From Candidatus Babeliales bacterium (GTDB lineage Bacteria > Babelota > Babeliae > Babelales > Chromulinivoraceae), in assembly GCA_041660205.1 (NCBI GenBank), contig JBAZWT010000005.1, forward strand, positions 43,270 through 93,962: a stretch of DNA of 50,693 nt, written 5' to 3'. Position 1 is the stretch's first letter, and each line of letters opens with the position of its first letter. Both the position numbers and the translations under genes were made by a program. The notes beneath the pieces are model-generated. The model saw only the letters and a program-made list of their open reading frames with translations, made no database searches and was not told where the DNA came from. Positions 33,955-41,805 of this stretch are shown here, in pieces.

Positions 33955-35112
33955 TTATTTTGAGTCAATGCCCTGCTGTTGTCTTAAATAAGCAGGAACC
34001 TCAAAAGAATCATCCTGAGATTTATTACTGTCTTCTGCCATAATTCTAGCAAGTTGTGGCTCTGTAAACAAACGTTTTTCTTCTTGCGGCAGTTGAGCAA
34101 CAGAAGCGACAACCTTTTCAGCTTGTGCTTGAATTCCTGCCGGGGAAAAACCTGTAGCAATAACAGAGACAACCACTTCATCGCCCATAGTAGGATCGAT
34201 TACTGAACCTAAAATAATATGTGCATCTTTGTTTGATTCATCATAAATCACATTTGCAGCATCATTAATTTCATGCAGTGACAAATTTGGACCACCACAA
34301 ATATTAAGAAGTACACCGCGTGCACTTTTGATATCCATGTTTTCAAGCAACTGAGAAGAGATCGCTTTTTTTGCAGCTTCAACTGCTCGATTTTCACCTG
34401 AGGCGCTACCAGTTCCCATCATTGCAAGTCCCATGCCTTTCATGATCGCACGCAAATCTGCAAAGTCTACATTGATATGACCAGAGCGAGAAATAATTGA
34501 AGAAACGCTTTTTACTGATTGCATCAATAATTGATTAATCATTTCAAAAGATTCAATCATCGAAGTTGAACGATCAACAAGATTCAATAATTTTTCATTA
34601 GGAACTACGATCAAAGTATCAACTTCTTTTTTTAACGTCTCAAGAGCTTCTTGAGCAATATTCATGCGACGTCGTCCTTCAAAAACAAAGGGCTTTGTAA
34701 CTACAGCAATAGTTAAAATGCCACGATCTTTAAGAGCTTTTGCTACAACAGGAGCTCCTCCTGATCCAGTTCCGCCACCCATACCTGCAACGATAAAAAC
34801 GATATCAGCATCACCGAGCTGCTCCATGATCTGTTCGAGATCTTCTTCTGTAGCACGACGACCAACTTCTGGATTTGCTCCACAACCAAGTCCTTTAGTT
34901 GCTTTAACACCTAGCTGAATTTTACAGTCTGCTTTTGATTGACGCAACGCTTGCATGTCTGAGTTAGCTGCAACATAACCACTAACTCCTTCTAAACCAA
35001 AATCTTTCATGCTGTTAATTGTGTTGCCTCCGGCACCACCAATTCCTAAGATTTTAATTTTTACAAAAGAGTCATCATGCTCATTATCATGTAGCGTATC
35101 GAACTTTATCAT
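33955..35112 (-). CDS. ftsZ: Cell division protein FtsZ
   Basis: Tubulin homologue that forms the division ring, 385 residues. The signature GIGGAGGNTINSM, the tubulin motif GGGTGSGGAPVVAK, the FEGRRRMNIA loop, and the C-terminal peptide FEVPAYLRQQQG, which binds FtsA and other partners, are all present. The ATG at 35112 is selected because AAGGAG lies 5 bases upstream; the in-frame GTG two codons earlier overlaps that sequence. The linker before the terminal peptide is short. It is 19 bases after ftsA, and together they form the core of the division operon. Confidence 0.97.
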   Translation of the reverse strand: MIKFDTLHDNEHDDSFVKIKILGIGGAGGNTINSMKDFGLEGVSGYVAANSDMQALRQSKADCKIQLGVKATKGLGCGANPEVGRRATEEDLEQIMEQLGDADIVFIVAGMGGGTGSGGAPVVAKALKDRGILTIAVVTKPFVFEGRRRMNIAQEALETLKKEVDTLIVVPNEKLLNLVDRSTSMIESFEMINQLLMQSVKSVSSIISRSGHINVDFADLRAIMKGMGLAMMGTGSASGENRAVEAAKKAISSQLLENMDIKSARGVLLNICGGPNLSLHEINDAANVIYDESNKDAHIILGSVIDPTMGDEVVVSVIATGFSPAGIQAQAEKVVASVAQLPQEEKRLFTEPQLARIMAEDSNKSQDDSFEVPAYLRQQQGIDSK

Positions 35113-35131
35113 TACCACTCCTTAAAAAGGT

Positions 35132-36364
35132 TTAAAAAAACTTATCTACCCAAGATCTCATTTTTGTAAAAACACGTTGCGCCATAGGTCCTTCCATCTG
35201 GTTTACGCCCACTTGTTTATCTTTTCGTAAGGCATATTTTAAAAGACCATAACCTGTCGCATGTGTCGGATTATTTAAAATTTCTGAAAAACCACAATCA
35301 ACTCTTGGTCTTCCAATTCGTACAGGCATTCCCAACATTTTTTTTGCAAGCTCATCAATTCCTACCAAAAGTGAGCCACCTCCAGTAATAACTAAACCAG
35401 CTGTCATCATAGATGCAAGAGATGATCGTTTTATGTCATCTTGTAGCAGCATGAACAGCTCTAAAGCTCGTGCATGCAAAATATATCCTGCTTGTTGTTT
35501 GCTCACTTTATGAACCGAGTTACCTTGCACCGATTCAATTTCAAGTTCTTCATCGTGCTCTTGAAGCATATAACCCACAAATCCATGTTCACGTTTAAAG
35601 CGTTCAGCGTCATGCAGCGTTGCTCTCAGTCCAACTGCTAAATCTTTGGTGAAATAATTTCCCGCAAGTGGAAATACTTTGGTGTATCGAATGCTGCTTT
35701 GTTGATAAATTGCAAAATCAGATGTTCCACCACCAATGTCAAGAACGCCGACACCCAAAGATCGTTCATCAGGACTTAAAACGCCTTCCGCTGATGCTAG
35801 TTGTTCTAAAACAATATCCTTAACAGTAACACCTGCAAGCTCGCAACACTTCATTAAGTTTTGAATGGAAAAAACAGCTCCAGTAATAACATGAACCACA
35901 GCTTCCAGCCTGACTCCATGAAGACCAAGCGGATTAACCACACGATCTTTTCCATCAACCATAAAATATTGCGGTAATGCATGAAGTATTTTTTGCCCCT
36001 CTTCAATAGGTACCGCCTGCGCAACGGTCAAAACAGCTTGAATATCTGAAGGAAGTACTTGTGAACGTTTAATAGGCACAGCGCCATGAGTGTTAAAAGA
36101 ATGAATATGGCTACCAGAAATTCCTACGTAAGCTTCTGAAATTGAGCAGCCAGCCATAAGCTCAGCTTCTTTTACAGCGCGCTTAATGGATTGAACAGTT
36201 CGAGCAACGTCAACAACAACACCTTTATCAAGACCGTCGGATGGCGATTTGCCAATGCCGAGTATCTCAACAGTGTCATCACTTGTTTTTTGCGCAATAA
36301 GAACAGAAATTTTAGTTGTTCCCACATCTATTGAAGTAATTAAAGAATGAAAAACTTTTGCCAT
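35132..36364 (-). CDS. ftsA: Cell division protein FtsA
   Basis: Actin-family membrane tether of the Z ring, about 410 residues. The actin phosphate loops are TSIDVGTTKISVLIA and VLDIGGGTSDFAIYQ; the adenosine motif is VITGGGSLLVGID. The FtsA-specific 1C domain follows phosphate loop 1 (GISGSHIHSFNTHGAVPI). The C-terminus (MRSWVDKFF) is a short amphipathic membrane-targeting helix, as expected. The start at 36364 (MAKVFHSL) is supported by AGGGGA, 6 bases upstream; the earlier ATG at 36385 would overlap the ftsQ stop. Gap to ftsQ is 10 bases, to ftsZ 19 bases. Confidence 0.95.
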   Translation of the reverse strand: MAKVFHSLITSIDVGTTKISVLIAQKTSDDTVEILGIGKSPSDGLDKGVVVDVARTVQSIKRAVKEAELMAGCSISEAYVGISGSHIHSFNTHGAVPIKRSQVLPSDIQAVLTVAQAVPIEEGQKILHALPQYFMVDGKDRVVNPLGLHGVRLEAVVHVITGAVFSIQNLMKCCELAGVTVKDIVLEQLASAEGVLSPDERSLGVGVLDIGGGTSDFAIYQQSSIRYTKVFPLAGNYFTKDLAVGLRATLHDAERFKREHGFVGYMLQEHDEELEIESVQGNSVHKVSKQQAGYILHARALELFMLLQDDIKRSSLASMMTAGLVITGGGSLLVGIDELAKKMLGMPVRIGRPRVDCGFSEILNNPTHATGYGLLKYALRKDKQVGVNQMEGPMAQRVFTKMRSWVDKFF

Positions 36365-36374
36365 AATATTTCCC

Positions 36375-37061
36375 CTACCTGACAATAATTTGATTATTAA
36401 ATCTTAAATCATACGTAATACTCTTTTTTTTATTTTTAGAAGCAACAGGATCTTGAATCGATCTGCATAGCTCAATATCTTTTTCCTGCGGGACTTGAGT
36501 AACGGCAACTAAAAAACTTTCCCCTTGTTTATTTTTTTCATGCAAAACAATTTCGCTGTCGCTCAGCCAGTTAGTTTCAAAATTTGCTTTAATTGCTGCT
36601 GGAAGTTTTTCAAAAAATCGAACCATGCCTGGTATGTTTTGCTCGCCGTCAGCTGTTACCCTGGTCAACCCATCAACAATGTCACTGCTAAAATGATCTT
36701 TTTCGATGACGGCATCATTGTCGCAAACCACAGACTGCCCATTGAGTAAAAACATTGGCTTTTGGCCATCAAGCAAAAAACAAATTTTATCTGTTTTACA
36801 CAAATGAACTTTCATAGAACTAATTTCTGGATATTGCTGACTAACTTTTGCAATGACAGCTTGTGGATCTTTTGATGCTCCATACGCTGCAGTAATCGTT
36901 GACGATATATTGGTTTGAAATGATTTCGACAATCCTTCATCCATTAAAAACACACACTGTTCTGGCAAGATTTGTTGTATGCCTGGAGTTCTTTTTTTAA
37001 CTAAAAAAAATCCAATCACACATAGGATTGCTACTAAAATGTAAACCATCCACTTCATCAC
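36375..37061 (-). CDS. ftsQ: FtsQ/DivIB-like cell division protein
   Basis: A bitopic protein of 228 residues: short basic start, one membrane helix (WMVYILVAILCVIGFFLVKK), then an extracytoplasmic domain. It has a POTRA-like segment (IAKVSQQYPEISSMKVHLCK) followed by a beta domain, and ends with YDLRFNNQIIVR, which resembles the FtsQ C-terminal pattern (DLRYxNGVxVR). FtsQ proteins are highly divergent, so position directly before ftsA and ftsZ is the strongest support. The protein is slightly shorter than usual. No cytoplasmic extension is present. It is the first gene of the ftsQ-ftsA-ftsZ-pgeF-secA unit, and the 150-base upstream gap must contain the promoter. Confidence 0.72.
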   Translation of the reverse strand: MMKWMVYILVAILCVIGFFLVKKRTPGIQQILPEQCVFLMDEGLSKSFQTNISSTITAAYGASKDPQAVIAKVSQQYPEISSMKVHLCKTDKICFLLDGQKPMFLLNGQSVVCDNDAVIEKDHFSSDIVDGLTRVTADGEQNIPGMVRFFEKLPAAIKANFETNWLSDSEIVLHEKNKQGESFLVAVTQVPQEKDIELCRSIQDPVASKNKKKSITYDLRFNNQIIVR

Positions 37062-37156
37062 TTCCCCTTAACCCTAAATAACCGTGTATAGCTTTTATTG
37101 ATTACTCCCTGTGTACCTCTTTTAAACTTTCAAAGTCAAGAATAAAACTAAAAAAG

Positions 37157-37191
37157 AAAGGCTCTCACGCACCGTAAGCGTAAGAGCCTTT
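37157..37191 (-). terminator. Rho-independent terminator of the 37213-38671 unit
   Basis: Arms AAAGGCTCTCACGC (37157-37170) and GCGTAAGAGCCTTT (37178-37191). The single mismatch becomes a G-U pair on the minus strand, and the transcript then runs into a T-rich tract. It lies 21 bases after the end of the minus-strand gene at 37213. Confidence 0.8.
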
Positions 37192-37212
37192 ACATATTCA
37201 AATATTTAACAA

Positions 37213-37860
37213 TTAAACTTTGGTAATAACTTTATCAATGAAAGCTCCATGCTTCTTATCCATCCATGTTTCTAAAGCTTTGCGATACTGAGCCTTCATC
37301 GTTTTATATTCTTTACTTCCTTGATCAATGTTCATCATTTGACCTCTAAGCATATGAACATCAGAACTCATTCCTTCTTGAAGCGATTTGTCCACGTGCT
37401 GCATGAGATCTTCATTTTCATGAATAATTTTAATAGCCCCTTGAATCACAGAGCATGCATTATTGCATCCGCCTTCTTTTTCAACGGCCATTTCTAATAA
37501 TTTCTTGAGTTCATTAAATGAAGTTGCACCTTGTCCATACACCACAAGCTTGAGCAAATCTTTCTGATTTGAAGATATCCACTGCTTTAAAAGCAATCTT
37601 CGCACCATTGAAATCTGAGAAGAACTAGTACCTCGAGCTAAAAAAATTTCAACTGGCATATCCAAGTCTATCATTTCATATGTACTCATTGGTGTTGGTT
37701 GCTCACCAGGAACTTCTTCAGCTTTAGTTTCAACCTGCTTTGGTTGCAGCTCTACAATTTCTTGTGGCACCCGCCAAAAAAATTTCCAAGTCAATAAACC
37801 AAAAATACAAGTCAACGAAAAACTTATAAAAAATAAAATTATCCAAGATCTTTTTTTCAT
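37213..37860 (-). CDS. Membrane-anchored protein of unknown function
   Basis: A 215-residue protein. Start at 37860 is chosen since GGAG lies 5 bases upstream and a positively charged start (MKKRSW) leads into one membrane helix (IILFFISFSLTCIFGLLTW). The periplasmic part begins with a flexible, Glu/Pro-rich linker (EEVPGEQPTPMS) and continues as a mostly helical domain with two close cysteines (GGCNNACSVI). I recognise no family. It is 46 bases downstream of rlmB and has its own terminator at 37157-37191. The stretch between the two genes contains a small GC-rich remnant that may be a repeat fragment. Confidence 0.65.
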   Translation of the reverse strand: MKKRSWIILFFISFSLTCIFGLLTWKFFWRVPQEIVELQPKQVETKAEEVPGEQPTPMSTYEMIDLDMPVEIFLARGTSSSQISMVRRLLLKQWISSNQKDLLKLVVYGQGATSFNELKKLLEMAVEKEGGCNNACSVIQGAIKIIHENEDLMQHVDKSLQEGMSSDVHMLRGQMMNIDQGSKEYKTMKAQYRKALETWMDKKHGAFIDKVITKV

Positions 37861-37906
37861 ATTTTCTCCATACAAAAAATAACCAAAAGCTACGCCGGGC
37901 AAGGGG

Positions 37907-38671
37907 TTATGAAATTTTATGAAATTGATTTCCCATTAAAAACATTAAAATTCCTGCAGCAACAGAAGCATTATATGAAATGTCTGCTCGACGCTGAGGC
38001 AAAAGAATACGAGTTCCGCTTTTTAAAACTTCTTTAGAAATCCCAGATTCTTCACTGCCAATAACAAGTGCTGCTGGTTGCTTATATTCAAGTGTTGCAG
38101 CATTTTCGCCTACACCAAGCGTTGCTAAATAAATCTCATAACCACGATTTTTCAGCTCTTGCATTACAAATCCCATTGATGGAGCAACAAAAATTCTTGC
38201 ATGCTCTGACAAACCAGCTGAAGATTTAATTGCCGCAGCTGTCAAAGGAGCGCTGTTTTTACTACAAAGAACAATTCCGTCAACGCCTGTGCAATAAGCC
38301 GATCTCATAATTGCGCCTAAATTTCTAACGTCTTGAACACCATCAAGCACCACAATGAACGGATACTTTTTAGCTTCAAACATAGACTTTTCAAAAGGAA
38401 AAGGCGAAACAAAGAGTACAATACCTTGATGCTCAGTCGTTCCCGACATGTTATCAAGAACTTCACGCGCTACGTATTGAATTTGAATATGTTTTGGAAG
38501 AAGTGATTCGATGAGTCCCCATGATTTAACTTGAATTTTGGTCGTATAAACCATGCTTACTTTACGACGTTTTGCCTGTAAAACCTCAAGAGCAGCATGC
38601 ACTCCGTAAACATAATCAGAATATTTTTCTGTAGATCTTTCAGTAGATTTTCCAGATTTATTTTTTTTCAT
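37907..38671 (-). CDS. rlmB: SpoU-family 23S rRNA 2'-O-ribose methyltransferase (RlmB-like)
   Basis: TrmH/SpoU methyltransferase of 254 residues. The N-terminal substrate-binding domain has YVYGVHAALEVLQ and HQGIVLFVSP; the SPOUT knot carries motif 1 VVLDGVQDVRNLGAIMRSA, motif 2 LVIGSEESGISKE and motif 3 RRADISYNASVAAGILMF. RlmB methylates G2251 in 23S rRNA. Distinguishing it from TrmH and other SpoU members rests on the N-terminal domain and on length; the exact target is not certain. It is the first gene of a short minus-strand unit. Confidence 0.88.
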   Translation of the reverse strand: MKKNKSGKSTERSTEKYSDYVYGVHAALEVLQAKRRKVSMVYTTKIQVKSWGLIESLLPKHIQIQYVAREVLDNMSGTTEHQGIVLFVSPFPFEKSMFEAKKYPFIVVLDGVQDVRNLGAIMRSAYCTGVDGIVLCSKNSAPLTAAAIKSSAGLSEHARIFVAPSMGFVMQELKNRGYEIYLATLGVGENAATLEYKQPAALVIGSEESGISKEVLKSGTRILLPQRRADISYNASVAAGILMFLMGNQFHKIS

Positions 38672-38823
38672 AGGACTTTTTCCCCAAACAATACATAACG
38701 ATATAGATAGGTTACCAAACCAACCCCTTTTTTTCTAGATTTAGATTGTATGATTGCGTCTTTTTTGTTTTACTACAATGAATTGTAACTGTTTCAACAT
38801 CTATTTAAGGCTAAATAAAAACC

Positions 38824-39909
38824 ATGAATCATACGACTTGGATAGAAATTAAAAAATCTGCTCTTGAGCACAATATTAATCAATATCGCCTTTGGCTTCC
38901 TAAGCAAACTGGGATCGCTCCTGTGGTCAAGGCAAACGCCTACGGACATGGACTGAAAGAAGTAAGTCTGATTCATGAACAAAGTTCACACGTTACTAGA
39001 CTGTGCGTTGCAAACACGCAGGAAGGCGTGGAGCTACGACAACATGGAGTCACTAAACCAATTTTAGTTCTTGGTTTTATCAACACATCACTGCAAGATA
39101 TTGCAGAGCACAGCCTTGATATGGTCGTCTCAGACGTGCAAACCATTAAAGCCTTAAACAAGCTCGGTGAAAAGAATAGTAAAAAAATTAACATTCATTT
39201 AAAAATTGATACAGGCCTGTCTCGACTTGGTATCATGCCAGAAGAATTTGAAACCTACATGAACTTAATCAAATCATCTAGTCACGTTTTTCTGCAAGGA
39301 ATCTGCTCTCATTTAATTGAAGCTTGCAATCAAGATTCAGTACATGAGCAAGAAGAATTACTTCGTCCATTAACGCAAGAAGATGTTCAAATTCACACCA
39401 TCAATTCTCATGGTAGCCTTGTGAGCAAATATAAATACTCTTTTGCGCGCATTGGAGCTGGACTCTATGGATATTTACCTGAAGCTGATCCAATCAAGCA
39501 ACAACAGCTTCAACCAATTTTATCTTTAAAAACTCGCGTTATCGGACTCAAAACAATTCCTGCAGGCCAAACTGTTGGCTACGGTCGCACCTACACGGCA
39601 AGTAAGCCTGCCACGCTTGCTATTTTAGGCATGGGATATTACGAAGGAATTGATCCTGACCTTGCAAACACCGGCAGAGTTTTAATTCGCGGACAGTTTG
39701 CTCCAATCGTTGGCAGAATAAACATGAACTATTTTACCGTTGACGTAACTCACATTCCGCAGACCAAACGTCATGATATCGTCACGGTTTTAGGCCAAGA
39801 TGGGGATAATGTCTTGAGTGCTTACGACTGGCGAATTGGCGCTAAGAAAAACGTGCGTTTATTTTTAGCACGACTTAATAATTCAGTTCCTAGAATTGTG
39901 GTCGAATAA
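38824..39909 (+). CDS. alr: Alanine racemase
   Basis: PLP-dependent enzyme that makes D-alanine for peptidoglycan, 361 residues. The PLP lysine is in VVKANAYGHG (Lys36), the standard signature. The C-terminal beta domain supplies the second catalytic residue, tyrosine, in VGYGRTYTA, and the GRINMNYFTVD segment corresponds to the usual GRVCMDQ region, with Asn and Tyr in place of Cys and Gln. This difference is minor. The gene is alone on the plus strand between rlmB and the Gln-rich protein gene, with a good terminator at 39947-39976. A 150-base upstream region has no promoter I can support strongly. Confidence 0.96.
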   Translation: MNHTTWIEIKKSALEHNINQYRLWLPKQTGIAPVVKANAYGHGLKEVSLIHEQSSHVTRLCVANTQEGVELRQHGVTKPILVLGFINTSLQDIAEHSLDMVVSDVQTIKALNKLGEKNSKKINIHLKIDTGLSRLGIMPEEFETYMNLIKSSSHVFLQGICSHLIEACNQDSVHEQEELLRPLTQEDVQIHTINSHGSLVSKYKYSFARIGAGLYGYLPEADPIKQQQLQPILSLKTRVIGLKTIPAGQTVGYGRTYTASKPATLAILGMGYYEGIDPDLANTGRVLIRGQFAPIVGRINMNYFTVDVTHIPQTKRHDIVTVLGQDGDNVLSAYDWRIGAKKNVRLFLARLNNSVPRIVVE

Positions 39910-39946
39910 TTTAAAAATTGAGCTTAAACTTTTTTAATCAAATTAT

Positions 39947-39976
39947 AAAAAAGCGCCACTCTTATGGCGCTTTTTT
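39947..39976. terminator. Rho-independent terminator after alr
   Basis: A perfect 12-base stem (A6 GCGCCA / TGGCGC T6) with a 6-base loop, 37 bases after the alr stop. The A-rich arm also allows termination in the opposite direction, for the gene ending at 40041. Confidence 0.9.
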
Positions 39977-40040
39977 ATAAAATTTTTAGTTAATTTTTTG
40001 GACTAAGTAGTGTTAACTGCCTGTAGTTGCTCTTACGATT

Positions 40041-40544
40041 TTATAAGCTTTGCGCCGCCGCTGACACCTGATTGATCTGTGGCTGCTGCACTTGCACCGC
40101 AAGTAAATTAACCTGCTGCTGCTGCACTTGCGCCGCCAAAAACAATGCATTTATTGCTTGCTGTCGCTGTTGTTGTGACTGTTGTAACGCTATGTACGAT
40201 CGATGTAGTGATTGTTCTTGCGCTATTCTGCCCAGTTTTACCATACCAAGGCTAAGAGCCGTCATACATATTGAACTATTCAAATCAAATGTTTCTGGAT
40301 TAATCAAATTAATTGACACAGAAGTTGCTTGAACAATTGCAGTACCTAAGTGAACTGCTGTACAAAAAACAGCATCAGGATCTGAACCAATTCGTTGACT
40401 AGTATTTATCGCCTCTTTCATATGAAGACAAGCCATAGCTACGTTTCCACCAATACAAGCTATTTGCACTTTTGACAATTCAGAACATTGTATGTTTTTA
40501 TATGCACCACCAAAAAGCACTAAAGACAAAAATAGTTTTTTCAT
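40041..40544 (-). CDS. Small exported protein with Gln-rich C-terminus
   Basis: A 167-residue protein with a signal peptide (MKKLFLSLVLFGGAYKNIQC). Its middle part (residues about 25-110) is a compact helical region with several hydrophobic segments and three cysteines (VQIACIG, AMACLHM, SSICMTA). The last 60 residues are glutamine-rich and contain repeats of AQVQQQQ and VQVQQPQ type, likely a coiled coil. TAGGA lies 9 bases before the ATG. I do not recognise the family. Similar Gln-rich exported proteins (15171-15503, 18582-22124) occur elsewhere in this window. Monocistronic. Confidence 0.65.
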   Translation of the reverse strand: MKKLFLSLVLFGGAYKNIQCSELSKVQIACIGGNVAMACLHMKEAINTSQRIGSDPDAVFCTAVHLGTAIVQATSVSINLINPETFDLNSSICMTALSLGMVKLGRIAQEQSLHRSYIALQQSQQQRQQAINALFLAAQVQQQQVNLLAVQVQQPQINQVSAAAQSL

Positions 40545-40645
40545 GCATTTTTTCCTAATTTAAAAATTATTAAACCTATAATAAGCCTATCAGATTAGCG
40601 TTTTTTTACAAATAGCGAGTATTTTTAAACTACTACTCAACCGAC

Positions 40646-41326
40646 CTACAAAGCCCTACAGGCAACAACCATATTGATCGATGCAGGCTTTAATTTGATA
40701 AAAATTTTAGCTGCTTCAATTGCTGTTGAACCTGTTGTGCACGAATCATCGACAAGCATGATATGCTTGCCTGCAATATCAAAATCAAACTGCGCAAGCT
40801 CAAAAGCCCCTTTGACATTGCACCGTCTATCAACTTGTTCCACCTTTACTTGATACTCAGTTTTTTTAACACGCGCAAGCGCGTGAACTACTGGGATCTT
40901 TGAGTACGAAGAAAGACTCTCTGCTATCAATTCAGATTGATTAAATCCGCGTTTCATAGTCCTGGTCCAATGCAGTGGAATAGGAATAAAACAATCAACG
41001 TGCACCAGCGACACGACAGATTTTTTCCAAATTAATTCTGCCAGCTTTTCAATGACTGCAGGATCACTGCGATATTTTGCAAAGAGCATAGGACGAAGTG
41101 GCTCAGTGTACCGAGATACTGCGTACACCGTTAAAATATAAGAATTATTAAGTTGAAACATTTTAGGAACGATAGGCTCAAGTAACTCTTCGCACTGCTT
41201 ACACAAAATAACACGAAAAGGACAGTGCCCTCTACAAGAATAACAAAGTGGCGGACAGATCACATATGCGATCAGATCGTACATCAACTTTGCGAAGTGA
41301 ACTGCAGGATGTTGAAGTAAGTTCAC
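40646..41326 (-). CDS. comF: ComF/GntX-family phosphoribosyltransferase-like protein
   Basis: A 226-residue protein with an N-terminal zinc-finger-like region of four cysteines (CPPLCYSCRGHCPF and ILCKQCEELLE), then the conserved PIPLHWTRTMKRGFNQSE and the PRPP-binding motif IMLVDDSCTTGSTAIEA. This is the ComF/GntX family, found in naturally competent bacteria (DNA uptake accessory) and many others (GntX, role unclear). No other competence genes are visible here. It overlaps lspA by 4 bases and belongs to the pheT-lspA-comF unit. Confidence 0.88.
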   Translation of the reverse strand: MNLLQHPAVHFAKLMYDLIAYVICPPLCYSCRGHCPFRVILCKQCEELLEPIVPKMFQLNNSYILTVYAVSRYTEPLRPMLFAKYRSDPAVIEKLAELIWKKSVVSLVHVDCFIPIPLHWTRTMKRGFNQSELIAESLSSYSKIPVVHALARVKKTEYQVKVEQVDRRCNVKGAFELAQFDFDIAGKHIMLVDDSCTTGSTAIEAAKIFIKLKPASINMVVACRAL

Positions 41327-41805
41327 GATTTATCATCACTCAAGAAAAAATAACTTAAAAACAGTGCGCCAATGGTAATGCTCATATCGGCAATGTTAAA
41401 CACTGGAAAATACCAACCCGAAAGATGGAGCTGAATAAAATCAACAACCCCGCCAAACCATAACCTATCAAAAAAGTTTGACAGGCCGCCTGATAAAATA
41501 AGCAAACAAGAGCCCAGCATTTTATGATTGTCTGCAACCAGACGCATGTACCATGCAAAATAAAACAAGACAGAGGCAACAACAATTGTTGTAAACATGA
41601 CGTACTGCTGATCAAGCCCGCTGCCTATACCCCAGGCAATTCCACGATTGTAGGTGAAATAAATATTAAAAAAAGATGTGATGGTCTGTGTTTCCCATAT
41701 TTCGTTGACGATCAAATATTTTGTAATTCGATCAAGAAGTAATGGTACGATAAAACATGCCAAAAACAATGTAATGTGCGCTTTTTTAACGGATTTGAGC
41801 ATCAT
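41323..41805 (-). CDS. lspA: Lipoprotein signal peptidase
   Basis: Aspartic peptidase that cuts prolipoprotein signal peptides in the inner membrane, 160 residues. Four membrane helices and the conserved blocks are present: the TYNRGIAWGIGSG loop, LSGGLSNFFDRLWFGGVVDFI and FPVFNIADMSI, with the two catalytic aspartates in the VVDF and NIADM motifs. The start may be either of two adjacent ATGs (41805 or 41802). It overlaps the end of pheT by 20 bases and comF by 4. At least one lipoprotein with a lipobox is encoded at 28860-29891. Confidence 0.95.
   Translation of the reverse strand: MMLKSVKKAHITLFLACFIVPLLLDRITKYLIVNEIWETQTITSFFNIYFTYNRGIAWGIGSGLDQQYVMFTTIVVASVLFYFAWYMRLVADNHKMLGSCLLILSGGLSNFFDRLWFGGVVDFIQLHLSGWYFPVFNIADMSITIGALFLSYFFLSDDKS

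Noticed and set aside
35112..35118. GTG at 35118 as the ftsZ start
   Set aside because: It overlaps the AAGGAG ribosome binding site that serves the ATG at 35112.
37866..37900. GC-rich scrap (AGCTACGCCGGGCAAGG) upstream of the gene at 37213
   Set aside because: Too short to assign to the repeats found elsewhere.
38672..38823. TACAAT box upstream of alr as a -10 element
   Set aside because: No -35 at an acceptable distance (the nearest candidate gives a 14-base spacer).
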